From: Rhizobium sp. PP-CC-3A-592
GTDB lineage: Bacteria > Pseudomonadota > Alphaproteobacteria > Rhizobiales > Rhizobiaceae
Direction of reading: 5' to 3'
Assembly (NCBI RefSeq): GCF_003217095.1
Contig: NZ_QJSR01000001.1
Location: 779,912 to 843,911, forward strand
Length of the DNA stretch: 64,000 nucleotides
Position 1 is the first letter of the stretch; each line of letters starts with the position of its first letter. The notes beneath the pieces were generated by a model that was not told the DNA's origin, did not search any database, and saw only the letters and a program-made list of their open reading frames with translations. Of this stretch, positions 45,217 through 53,113 are shown one piece after another. The translations under genes and the position numbers were made by a program.

Positions 45217-46176
45217 CTAAACCAGCCGAACCAGAAACGCTGCCGCCAGTCCTGCAAACACGATGAACCCGACCATGCCGTTGAAGCGGAAGAGCATCAG
45301 GCATTGTCCGGCATCGTGGATGTCGAGGACGAGGATCTGGTAGAACAGCATGATGGCGGCGGCAGCGAGCGCGAGGTAGGCGAGCGCGCCAGCACCGGCG
45401 AGGGCGAAGGACAGGACAAGCAGGACGATGGTGAGGCCGTAGAGTGCGACCAGCCAGGGTTTGGGGCGCTCTCCGAAGCGGCGGGCGGTGGAGCGGACGC
45501 CGACGAGTTCGTCGTCCTCCCGGTCCTGATAGGCATAGATCGTGTCATAGCCGACCGTCCAGGCGATGGCGGCGAGGTAGAGCACCACGGGTGCGGCCGA
45601 AAGGCTGCCGAACTCCGCTGCCCAGCCCATGACCGCACCCCATGAGAAGGCCATGCCGAGAAAGAACTGGGGCCAGTCGGTAAAGCGCTTGGCGAAGGGG
45701 TAGATGGCGACGAAGCCGAGCGAGAGGATGCCGAGCACGATCGAGAAGCCGTTAAACTGCAGCAGCACAACGAGGCCAACCAGTGCCTGCAGGCCCATGA
45801 AGAGCTTGGCGTTGCGGCGCGACACCCGGCCGGACGGCAGGGGGCGCGAGCGCGTGCGGGCGACGGCCATGTCGATCCGCTCGTCGACGATGTCATTATA
45901 GGTGCAGCCTGCACCGCGCATGGCGATCGACCCGATGAGAAACAAAGCGAGATGCAGGACGAGGCGCCCGACCGAGGCCGTGCCGTCCAAAGCCGCCGCA
46001 TTGGCCGCCAGTGCTGCCGACCAGAAGCACGGCCACATCAGGAGCTCCCAGCCGATCGGCCTATCCCACCGGGCAAGCTGCGCATAGGGCCAGAGCGGCC
46101 GCGGCAGGATGCGGTAGACCCAGTTGGTCGACGGCGCATCGAAGACGCGCCCGCTCTCGGAAGGCATGGTGTTCAT
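45217..46176 (-). CDS. ubiA: 4-Hydroxybenzoate polyprenyltransferase UbiA
   Basis: Membrane prenyltransferase attaching the isoprenoid tail to 4-hydroxybenzoate for ubiquinone. The 319-residue product has eight to nine membrane helices and both aspartate-rich Mg-pyrophosphate motifs: TYNDIVDERID and AYQDREDDELVGVRSTA. LLMWPCFWSAALA and RSRPLPSGRVS are typical. The ATG at 46176 has a strong AGGAGGG site; a longer frame to 46212 is less likely. It draws on the isoprenoid pathway of dxs and ispH in this window. Confidence 0.95.
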   Translation of the reverse strand: MNTMPSESGRVFDAPSTNWVYRILPRPLWPYAQLARWDRPIGWELLMWPCFWSAALAANAAALDGTASVGRLVLHLALFLIGSIAMRGAGCTYNDIVDERIDMAVARTRSRPLPSGRVSRRNAKLFMGLQALVGLVVLLQFNGFSIVLGILSLGFVAIYPFAKRFTDWPQFFLGMAFSWGAVMGWAAEFGSLSAAPVVLYLAAIAWTVGYDTIYAYQDREDDELVGVRSTARRFGERPKPWLVALYGLTIVLLVLSFALAGAGALAYLALAAAAIMLFYQILVLDIHDAGQCLMLFRFNGMVGFIVFAGLAAAFLVRLV

Positions 46177-46252
46177 GCCCTCCTGTTTGCCGTCTCGTCC
46201 CCGACCGGTCAAGCCGCTTGATCGGACCGATCAAGCCGCCTCACTCGCTTGG

Positions 46253-46681
46253 TCAGAAGGGCTTGACGACGACGAGAAGCACGATGACCAGCATGGTCGC
46301 GAGCACGATGGTGCCGGCATGGCGGGCAAAGGGCGGCGGCAGGCGGCTCGGATCGGCGGCGGTGCGGCGCAGCGCGCCGGAGAGCATGCCGTGCAGCGCC
46401 GAGAGAAGGACGACCAGCAGCAGCTTTGCGTGCAGCCACGGCGCCGTGAACCAGGCGCCCTGCCAGGCGGCGATGAGGCCGAACAGCCAGGTCAGGCCCA
46501 TGGCCGGCGAGGTCACGCGCCCGTCCCAGCGCCGGACGGCTGTGATGACCGCGGTCTCGCGGTCGGTGCGCGGACACTGCGCCCGCGCCAGCCAGAGATG
46601 GATCGCCGACAGGAGAACCATGCCGCCCATCCAGGCAACCATGGTGGCGACGTGGAGGGATTTGATCAGAAGATAACTCAA
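46253..46681 (-). CDS. HemJ/CopD-like small membrane protein
   Basis: A 142-residue protein with four transmembrane helices. MSYLLIKSLHVATMVAWMGG carries a His in the first helix, and later come WLHAKLLLVVLLSALHGML and RHAGTIVLATMLVIVLLVVV. The pattern of His residues in helices resembles the CopD family and HemJ protoporphyrinogen oxidase. I chose the TTG at 46681, preceded by AGGAG at good spacing; a longer frame to 46852 adds a non-membrane leader without homology. Position next to ubiA would suit a haem or quinone-related role, but this is inference. Confidence 0.72.
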   Translation of the reverse strand: MSYLLIKSLHVATMVAWMGGMVLLSAIHLWLARAQCPRTDRETAVITAVRRWDGRVTSPAMGLTWLFGLIAAWQGAWFTAPWLHAKLLLVVLLSALHGMLSGALRRTAADPSRLPPPFARHAGTIVLATMLVIVLLVVVKPF

Positions 46682-46945
46682 GGCGACGTCTCCTATGCGC
46701 CATCCTCGACCCGGATCGGTCGGATGGCCCTGTGCAATGTCTCGATAGGGTGCGTCGGCCGTTGCCGTAAACACCCGATATCGCCCATACCGTGCCCTGT
46801 GATGGACGTCTTCCGCAAGGTGTTTTCGTAAGTGCGGCGAGACCTTTCTCAAGGCTTTACCGCGCCTGTTCTCCCGGTAAAGCGCCGTAAAGTTTCAGCA
46901 AGTTTTACAGTCTATTCTGCCGTACGACGATGGAAGGGAAGCCGG

Positions 46946-47989
46946 ATGCGACAGGGACTTGCGGCGACAGCGCTTTTGCTGGGGCTTTTCAGCTGCACGA
47001 CACTGGCGCGGGCGGAAACACTGAACCTTCTGATCTGGGAAGCCTATATCGACCAGGCCATTCTCGATGCCTGGACGGCCTCGACCGGCGTCAAGGTTCG
47101 ACAGATCTATTTCGATAGCGGCGACGCCCGCGACGAGATCCTCGCCGACCCCAACAGCAATATCGACCTGACCGTCGTCGGCGAGAACGGCAGCGCCCTT
47201 TTCGGCAAGCGCGGCGTCCTCGCGCCCCTTACGACGGCGGACGTGCCGTCGCTGACGGATTATGCGACGCCGTGGACGTCGCGCTGCGGCGGGTATGGTG
47301 CGCCCTACCTCTGGGGAACGATGGGGATCGTTTACCGTTCCGACAAGGTAACAACCACACCGACCTCCTGGAAGGATCTCATGCAACCGGCACCTGCGCT
47401 GAAAAAGCACATCGCCATGTATGACGACCACAACGAGGCCTTCATCGCGCCGCTGATCCTGCTCGGCAAATCGATCAATGCCAATGACAGCGACACGCTG
47501 AAGCAGGCCTTCGAACTGATGAAGGGACAGGCACCGTCCGTACTGACCTACACCTACGTCATCACCTCCATCGACAATCCGGATTACGGGCGCGACATCT
47601 ATATGGCGCTGGCCTATAGCGGCGACCAGAAGGTGCTGAACGATAAGGCGGGCACGCCCGATCTCTGGCGCTATTCCGTACCGCAGGAGGGTACGCTGTC
47701 CTGGCTCGACTGCCTGGCCGTCACCGCGGCCTCGCCGCGCAAGGCGCAGGCGATGAAGCTGGTCGACCATATCCTGTCGGCCAAGAGCGCTGCCCTGAAT
47801 GCGCAGACGCTCGGCATGCCCACGGCCAGCACCGCGGCGCTCGCGCTCATTCCCGAGGCGATGAAGAACGATCCCGCTATCTATACGCCCGCCGACATCA
47901 TGGAGAGGAGCCAGTACCAGACGGAGCTTTCGGTTTCCTCGATCCAGACCCGACGACGGATCATCAGCGCGATGGCGAATTTCCAGTGA
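46946..47989 (+). CDS. Periplasmic polyamine-type solute-binding protein (PotD/NspS-like)
   Basis: A 347-residue type-2 periplasmic binding protein of the spermidine/putrescine class. A signal peptide spans about residues 1-23 (GLFSCTTLARA-ETL). The mature start LNLLIWEAYIDQAILDAW is the usual first strand of PotD-like proteins, followed by TGVKVRQIYFDSGDARD, LWGTMGIVYRSDKV and the lobe-crossing region DIYMALAYSGDQ. There are no permease or ATPase genes. The stop overlaps the start of the GGDEF-EAL gene (GTGA), so the product most likely works as its sensor partner, as NspS does for MbaA in Vibrio cholerae. Ligand untested. Start ATG 46946 after GAAGGGA. Confidence 0.88.
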   Translation: MRQGLAATALLLGLFSCTTLARAETLNLLIWEAYIDQAILDAWTASTGVKVRQIYFDSGDARDEILADPNSNIDLTVVGENGSALFGKRGVLAPLTTADVPSLTDYATPWTSRCGGYGAPYLWGTMGIVYRSDKVTTTPTSWKDLMQPAPALKKHIAMYDDHNEAFIAPLILLGKSINANDSDTLKQAFELMKGQAPSVLTYTYVITSIDNPDYGRDIYMALAYSGDQKVLNDKAGTPDLWRYSVPQEGTLSWLDCLAVTAASPRKAQAMKLVDHILSAKSAALNAQTLGMPTASTAALALIPEAMKNDPAIYTPADIMERSQYQTELSVSSIQTRRRIISAMANFQ

Positions 47990-50382
47990 CCCTCGGCAAG
48001 CGCGCAGTCTTCCTGATCTTTCCCATCGTGCTTGCCGGATATCTTCTGGCGGCCTGCCTCGTCTATGTCGTGGAAAGCAAGGCCCTGCTGTCGCTCGAAC
48101 GGGCGCGGATCTTCCAGCAGCTCGACCATGCCGAGGCGCTGTTCCGCGCCGACGCCAACCAGAGCCGCAGCTTCCTCTACTCTCTTCTGGAGGGCAACGC
48201 GGTCCGGCTGTTCATGTCCGAGCCGGATGCCAGCTATCGCAACAATGCGCTGTCGCTGCGCATTCAGGAATCCATCCGCATGCTGTCGGACGATATGCGG
48301 GCCTATGTTTCGTTCTCGATCCTCCAGCCGGATCTCTCGATCGGCTACTACTTCGAGAACAGCGACGACCCGTTCGCCGAGATCAGCCCGGCGCAGATGA
48401 CGCTGGCGCGGACCCTGTTCAAAGGCGAGCGCCTGCGAAACTGGACGTATCTGAACGAGGGCACGAGCCGGCCGCTCATCGTCTATTCCGAGTTCATCGA
48501 CCCCACGACCTTCAGCCGCGCGCTGCCGAGCAACAAGGACCGGGCGCTCCTCGTCCAGGTCGCCGTCCAGCCGGACCAGTTTCTGGCGATGCTCCAGTCG
48601 CTGCAAAGCGAATATGCCACCGAGCCTCAGTTCACGAGCGACGCGCCGAAGACGGCGGCACCGGGCGAACTCTCGGCTTCCGTCGAACTGATCCCGGCGC
48701 TGCACCTGACGCTGCGCGTTCCAGAGGCCTATGCGTCGGCGGCGCTCTGGCAGCTGAAATTGGTGCTGGGCGTCGGCACCATCGGCATGAGCCTCATTTC
48801 CATCGGCCTGATGATCACCCTCATCCGCCGCTTCATCACCGATCCCATCGCCGCCCTCGACCAGCAGGTGACCGCCGTCATGGACGAGCGGAGCGAGCAG
48901 ATCGTCGAGGCCGGCGGCGATGGCGAGATCGGGCGGCTGACCGGCAATATCAAGAAATTGCACGACCAGTCGTCGAGCGCGCTTCGCCGCGTGCAGGAGG
49001 CCTCCTGGACCGACGCGCTGACCGGCATGCAGAACCGCAGCCGGTTCAACGTGCTGGCCGGGCGGATCGTGCAGGATGCCGTCGCCGGCCGTGGCAGCGC
49101 CGCCCTTCTGTTCATCGACATCGACCACTTCAAGTTCGTCAACGACAAGCATGGCCACGAGGTCGGCGACGAGCTGCTGCGGGTCTTTGCAACGCGGGTG
49201 CGCGATGCCGTGGCACCCATCATGCAGCAGCGCGCTCTGCCGGAGCCCATGCTCGCGCGCCTGTCGGGCGACGAGTTCGCCGTGCTCATCCAGGCGGAAC
49301 CGGGCACCGGCGCGATCCGCGAGGCGTGCGACGCGATCCTCGCGCTGTTCACGAACGGCTTCGAGGTTCAGGGCAAGATCTATCCCGTGACCGCCAGCAT
49401 CGGCGTCGCCCTCTGCCCGCGCGATGCGGACAGCGTTGCCGCGCTGATTTCCAATGCCGACGCGGCGATGTACCAGGCCAAGACCAGCGGCAAGAACCAG
49501 TCCTCGCGCTTTTCGCGCAACCTGCAGGACAAGCGCGACCGGGTTCGCCAGATCCAGGAGGAGCTGCGCGTGCTCGATCCGGACGAGCAGTTCCACCTCG
49601 TCTACATGCCGATCGTCGATCAGGCAGGCGCCGTCACCGGCTGCGAGGCACTTCTGCGCTGGACGTCGCCGACGCTCGGCCGGGTGACGCCGGACGAGTT
49701 CGTGCCGATTGCGGAAAGCTCCGGCCAGTTCACCAAGATCGACTGGTGGGTGGTCTCCCGCGCCATGGCCGACTACGGCAAGATCCGCGACATGTTCGGG
49801 CCGCAGGCGGTGCTGGCCATCAACATTTCCTCCGCCGAGCTGCACTCCCGCAGCATCGGCGACCACTTTTCGCGGGAAGCTGCCCGTTACGGCATCGCGC
49901 CGGACCGGATCGAGATCGAGCTGACCGAGACCTATGCGGTGAAACTCGGCGACCAGTTGCATCGCAATATCGAGGCGCTGCGCAGCCGCGGCTTCCGCAT
50001 TTCCATCGACGATTTCGGCGCGGGCTATACCTCCGTGCAGCAGATTATCGAATATACCGCCGACACGATCAAGCTCGACCGGGCGATCGTCGAGACCATG
50101 GCGACGCCGGATCTTTCCCCTGCCTTGACGGCGCTGATCGCGCTCTGCCACGCGCGCGGCATGGCGGTCATCGGCGAGGGCGTCGACAATGAGCGGAAAG
50201 TCGCGTTCCTCACCCGTGCGGGCTGCGACTTCTTCCAGGGCTACCTCATCTCCAAACCGCTGGCGCTGGACGAACTCGGCATCTGGGCGCTGCACCGGCT
50301 GGGCGGGACGGCACTGGGACCGCATGACGAGCATGGGGCGATGATCGGTCCGCGCAAGCAGGGAACGCTGCGGCTCCTGTAA
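47986..50382 (+). CDS. MbaA-like membrane GGDEF-EAL protein coupled to a binding protein
   Basis: A 798-residue inner-membrane cyclic-di-GMP enzyme. Membrane segment at about 8-28; periplasmic sensor at about 30-255; second membrane segment at about 260-280; HAMP at about 282-335 (RRFITDPIAALDQQVTAVMD). GGDEF domain at about 345-510 with LFIDIDHFKFVNDKHGHEVG and an intact RLSGDEFAVLI; EAL domain at about 530-775 with CEALLRWTSP, INISSAEL, EIELTETYA, DDFGAGYTS and GEGVDNERK. Both active sites look complete. The GTG at 47986 overlaps the stop of the binding-protein gene, which indicates coupled expression and, by analogy with NspS-MbaA, control of this enzyme by the loaded or empty binding protein. 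Confidence 0.92.
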   Translation: MTLGKRAVFLIFPIVLAGYLLAACLVYVVESKALLSLERARIFQQLDHAEALFRADANQSRSFLYSLLEGNAVRLFMSEPDASYRNNALSLRIQESIRMLSDDMRAYVSFSILQPDLSIGYYFENSDDPFAEISPAQMTLARTLFKGERLRNWTYLNEGTSRPLIVYSEFIDPTTFSRALPSNKDRALLVQVAVQPDQFLAMLQSLQSEYATEPQFTSDAPKTAAPGELSASVELIPALHLTLRVPEAYASAALWQLKLVLGVGTIGMSLISIGLMITLIRRFITDPIAALDQQVTAVMDERSEQIVEAGGDGEIGRLTGNIKKLHDQSSSALRRVQEASWTDALTGMQNRSRFNVLAGRIVQDAVAGRGSAALLFIDIDHFKFVNDKHGHEVGDELLRVFATRVRDAVAPIMQQRALPEPMLARLSGDEFAVLIQAEPGTGAIREACDAILALFTNGFEVQGKIYPVTASIGVALCPRDADSVAALISNADAAMYQAKTSGKNQSSRFSRNLQDKRDRVRQIQEELRVLDPDEQFHLVYMPIVDQAGAVTGCEALLRWTSPTLGRVTPDEFVPIAESSGQFTKIDWWVVSRAMADYGKIRDMFGPQAVLAINISSAELHSRSIGDHFSREAARYGIAPDRIEIELTETYAVKLGDQLHRNIEALRSRGFRISIDDFGAGYTSVQQIIEYTADTIKLDRAIVETMATPDLSPALTALIALCHARGMAVIGEGVDNERKVAFLTRAGCDFFQGYLISKPLALDELGIWALHRLGGTALGPHDEHGAMIGPRKQGTLRLL

Positions 50383-50535
50383 AGACGGCCGACATCCCCG
50401 CAGGACATCCCGGGGCAGCCGGAGCGGTACGGGATAGCGGGCGTTTTTCCTTGACCCGGGGGGAGCGCCGCCTTAACCGCAACAGCACGGTTGCTTCCCC
50501 GGTTGCTTCCCCCATTGTTTCAAGGACGAGACACG

Positions 50536-51804
50536 ATGAAGGTATTGCTGATCGGTTCGGGCGGGCGCGAACATGCCCTGGCTTGGAAACTGGCCCAGTC
50601 GCCTCGCCTCACCCAACTTTTCGCCGCCCCCGGCAATCCCGGCATTGCGGACGTGGCGACGCTGATCGAGATCGACGTCGAGAACCACGAGGCGGTCCTG
50701 TCCTTCTGCCTCAGCGCCGGCATCGAATTCGTCGTCGTCGGCCCCGAAGCGCCGCTGGTCGCGGGCCTTGCCGACATGCTGCGCGCGGAGAACATCCTCG
50801 TCTTCGGCCCCTCCCAGGCGGCGGCCCAGCTCGAGGGCTCCAAGGGCTTCACCAAGGATATCTGCGCCCGCTACGGCATTCCGACCGGCGCCTATCGCCG
50901 GTTCACGGACGCGGCCCCGGCGATCGCCTATATCCACGCGCAGGGCGCGCCGATCGTCATCAAGGCCGACGGGCTTGCGGCCGGCAAGGGTGTGACCGTC
51001 GCCATGACGATCGAGGACGCCGTGGCCGCCGTCGAGGACTGCTTCTCCGGCGCGTTCGGGGCGGCCGGTGCCGAAGTCGTGGTCGAGGCGTTTCTCGATG
51101 GCGAGGAAGCGAGCTTCTTCTGCCTCTGCGACGGGACCAACGCGCTGCCGCTCGGCTCGGCGCAGGATCACAAGCGCGTCGGCGAAGGCGATACCGGCCC
51201 GAACACCGGCGGCATGGGCGCCTACTCCCCCGCCCCCGTGATGAGCGCCGAAATGGTCGAGCGCACGATGCGCGAGATCATCGAGCCGACGCTCGCCGGC
51301 ATGGCCGAGAGCGGGCACCCCTTCGAAGGCGTGCTCTTTGCCGGGCTGATGATCACCGAAAAGGGGCCGGAACTGATCGAATACAATGTGCGCTTCGGCG
51401 ATCCGGAATGCCAGGTGCTGATGATGCGGCTGAAGAGCGATCTGCTGCCGCTGCTGCTGGCATCCGCGACCGGCAAGCTGGCGGGGCTTCAGGCCGAGTG
51501 GCGCGACGACACGGCGCTGACCGTGGTGATGGCCTCCAAGGGATATCCCGCAGCCTACGACAAGGGCACGCCCATCGCCGCACTGCCCGCGGAAGAGCCT
51601 GCGATGAAGGTGTTTCACGCGGGCACCGCGCTGAAGAACGGCGCGCTGGTTGCGACCGGCGGGCGCGTGCTCAACGTGACGGCCATCGGCGACACGGTGG
51701 AGGCCGCCCGCGACGCCGCCTATGCCGCCGTGGACAAAGTTTCGTGGGAGAACGGCTTCTGCCGGCGCGACATCGGCTGGCGCGCGATCGGGCGCAACGT
51801 CTGA
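50536..51804 (+). CDS. purD: Phosphoribosylamine-glycine ligase PurD
   Basis: ATP-dependent second step of purine synthesis, joining glycine to phosphoribosylamine. The 422-residue product starts [19 protein letters not shown] at the ATG at 50536, preceded by AAGGACGAG. The ATP-grasp core has [49 protein letters not shown] and [18 protein letters not shown]. Length matches the family, and no upstream pur genes adjoin. Confidence 0.97.
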   Translation: MKVLLIGSGGREHALAWKLAQSPRLTQLFAAPGNPGIADVATLIEIDVENHEAVLSFCLSAGIEFVVVGPEAPLVAGLADMLRAENILVFGPSQAAAQLEGSKGFTKDICARYGIPTGAYRRFTDAAPAIAYIHAQGAPIVIKADGLAAGKGVTVAMTIEDAVAAVEDCFSGAFGAAGAEVVVEAFLDGEEASFFCLCDGTNALPLGSAQDHKRVGEGDTGPNTGGMGAYSPAPVMSAEMVERTMREIIEPTLAGMAESGHPFEGVLFAGLMITEKGPELIEYNVRFGDPECQVLMMRLKSDLLPLLLASATGKLAGLQAEWRDDTALTVVMASKGYPAAYDKGTPIAALPAEEPAMKVFHAGTALKNGALVATGGRVLNVTAIGDTVEAARDAAYAAVDKVSWENGFCRRDIGWRAIGRNV

Positions 51805-51902
51805 CACGCGCTTTCGCGCGGTTCATTCAAACTTTACCAATTCTCCTGACGGGACCGTAACGGCCGGCCGGTAGTGTGCTTCCAAACCTGTGGGAGAAGA
51901 CT

Positions 51903-52478
51903 ATGCGCGGATTTCTGCTGGCGGGCCTCGCCTTTGCCTCGGCCATCCCGGCCCTGACGCCGTCGTCGGTGCTCGCCTCTTCGATCGAGTATGTGCGCAC
52001 ACCGCCGGCATCCGCGCCGAGCGTGACGGTGCTGCACTGCACGGATTGCCCGGCCCTCAAGCCCGATGCGCGGGCAGTGACCTATGTCGTGCCCGATCTC
52101 GCGCCCGGCACGGACCGGACCGAGGTCAAGGATATCAACGGCGAAATGAAGCTCGTCCGGGCGGAAGCCTGGCTCGGCGGCTCGCCGGTGACGTTCGTGA
52201 GCAAGGCGTCCGACGAGCAGATCCGGATCGCGCGCGGGGAACCGGCCATGGCGCCCCTGACCATTCTCGCAACAGCGGCAGGCGATGCCGGCGGCGGCGC
52301 AGCCGCGGCAACCAGCATGAACGTGGCGGTGGATGCGACGGCGACGACGGCCTCGCTCAGCCCCACGTCGGCAGCCTCGATCAGCGCGGCCTCGGTGGTT
52401 CCCGACATGCCCTCCGAGGCAAGCCGATCATCTTCACACGATTTTGATGGGCAAAGCCTTCAGCTTCGGCTAAACTGA
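51903..52478 (+). CDS. HPE1-like domain exported protein
   Basis: A 191-residue secreted protein resembling the group annotated in rhizobia as plant virulence effector HPE1-like domain proteins. Signal peptide at about residues 1-25 (LLAGLAFASAIPALTP). Conserved-looking blocks are VTVLHCTDCPALKPDARAV with a Cys pair, TYVVPDLAPGTDRTEVKDIN and VRAEAWLGGSPVTFVSKAS. The last 70 residues are a Ser/Ala/Thr-rich, low-complexity tail. GGGAGAAG lies before the ATG at 51903. The name reflects the domain family only; a virulence role is not shown. Confidence 0.75.
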   Translation: MRGFLLAGLAFASAIPALTPSSVLASSIEYVRTPPASAPSVTVLHCTDCPALKPDARAVTYVVPDLAPGTDRTEVKDINGEMKLVRAEAWLGGSPVTFVSKASDEQIRIARGEPAMAPLTILATAAGDAGGGAAAATSMNVAVDATATTASLSPTSAASISAASVVPDMPSEASRSSSHDFDGQSLQLRLN

Positions 52479-52548
52479 TCCCGACTTCCAGTCCATGCCC
52501 TCTCCGGCCCCAAAGGCCTGACGGGCAAGTGCCTTACATCAAGGCGGA

Positions 52549-52587
52549 AAATTGCGTCCCTGAGAGAAGCAGGGGCGCAATTTTTTT
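52549..52587 (+). terminator. Rho-independent terminator after the HPE1-like gene
   Basis: AATTGCGTCCCTG (52550-52562) pairs with CAGGGGCGCAATT (about 52570-52582), 13 bp with one G-T pair, followed by a run of seven T (to 52587). It stands 70 bp after the stop codon. Confidence 0.9.
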
Positions 52588-52608
52588 GACGGCTGTTCTT
52601 TCCTGACA

Positions 52609-53106
52609 TCAAGCGCCGTCGATCTCTGCGGCCAGCGCCTCGATCTCGTGATCGGCGAAGACACGGATGCCGTTGCGGCGCAGGAGTGCGGCGGCAACGC
52701 CCTCGCCTTCATGGCGGCGCCCGGAAAACCCGCCATCATAGATCCTGCGCGAGCCGCAGGACGGGCTGCCGTCGATCAATAAAGCATGGGTGCAGCCGGT
52801 TTCGAGCGCAAGCTTCAGCGCATTTTCCGCCGCCTGCCGGAAGCCTTCGGTGATATCGCCGCCGGTCGCCTCGACGACGCGGGCCGCGCCCGACAGCACG
52901 TCTCCGCCGCTCCAGCCGCCTTCGATTTCGGCAGGAGGACGCGGCACCGGCATGCCGGCCGACATTTCCGGACAGATCGTCACCAGCCGGCCTTCGGCCT
53001 GCCAGCGGTCGAGGCTGGCATGCCGCAGGGGCTTGGCCTTGCCGTCATAGCGAACGGCATGGCCCATGAGGCAGGCGCTGACGAGAATCTTGGCCCTCGC
53101 GCCCAC
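52609..53106 (-). CDS. DUF523 family protein
   Basis: A 165-residue cysteine-containing protein of the DUF523 family. Conserved parts are KILVSACLMGHAVRYDGKAK, TICPEMSAGMPVPRPPAEI and LIDGSPSCGSRRIYDGGFSG, with Cys residues that may bind a metal or iron-sulfur cluster. Function is unknown. The GTG at 53106 lies about 8 bp after the glyS stop, so it is likely the last gene of that transcript; a longer frame reading into glyS is not homologous. Confidence 0.82.
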   Translation of the reverse strand: MGARAKILVSACLMGHAVRYDGKAKPLRHASLDRWQAEGRLVTICPEMSAGMPVPRPPAEIEGGWSGGDVLSGAARVVEATGGDITEGFRQAAENALKLALETGCTHALLIDGSPSCGSRRIYDGGFSGRRHEGEGVAAALLRRNGIRVFADHEIEALAAEIDGA

Positions 53107-53113
53107 CGCCCGC

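Noticed and set aside
47881..50334. Long minus-strand frame opposite the GGDEF-EAL gene
   Set aside because: Antisense shadow of a gene with complete GGDEF and EAL motifs.
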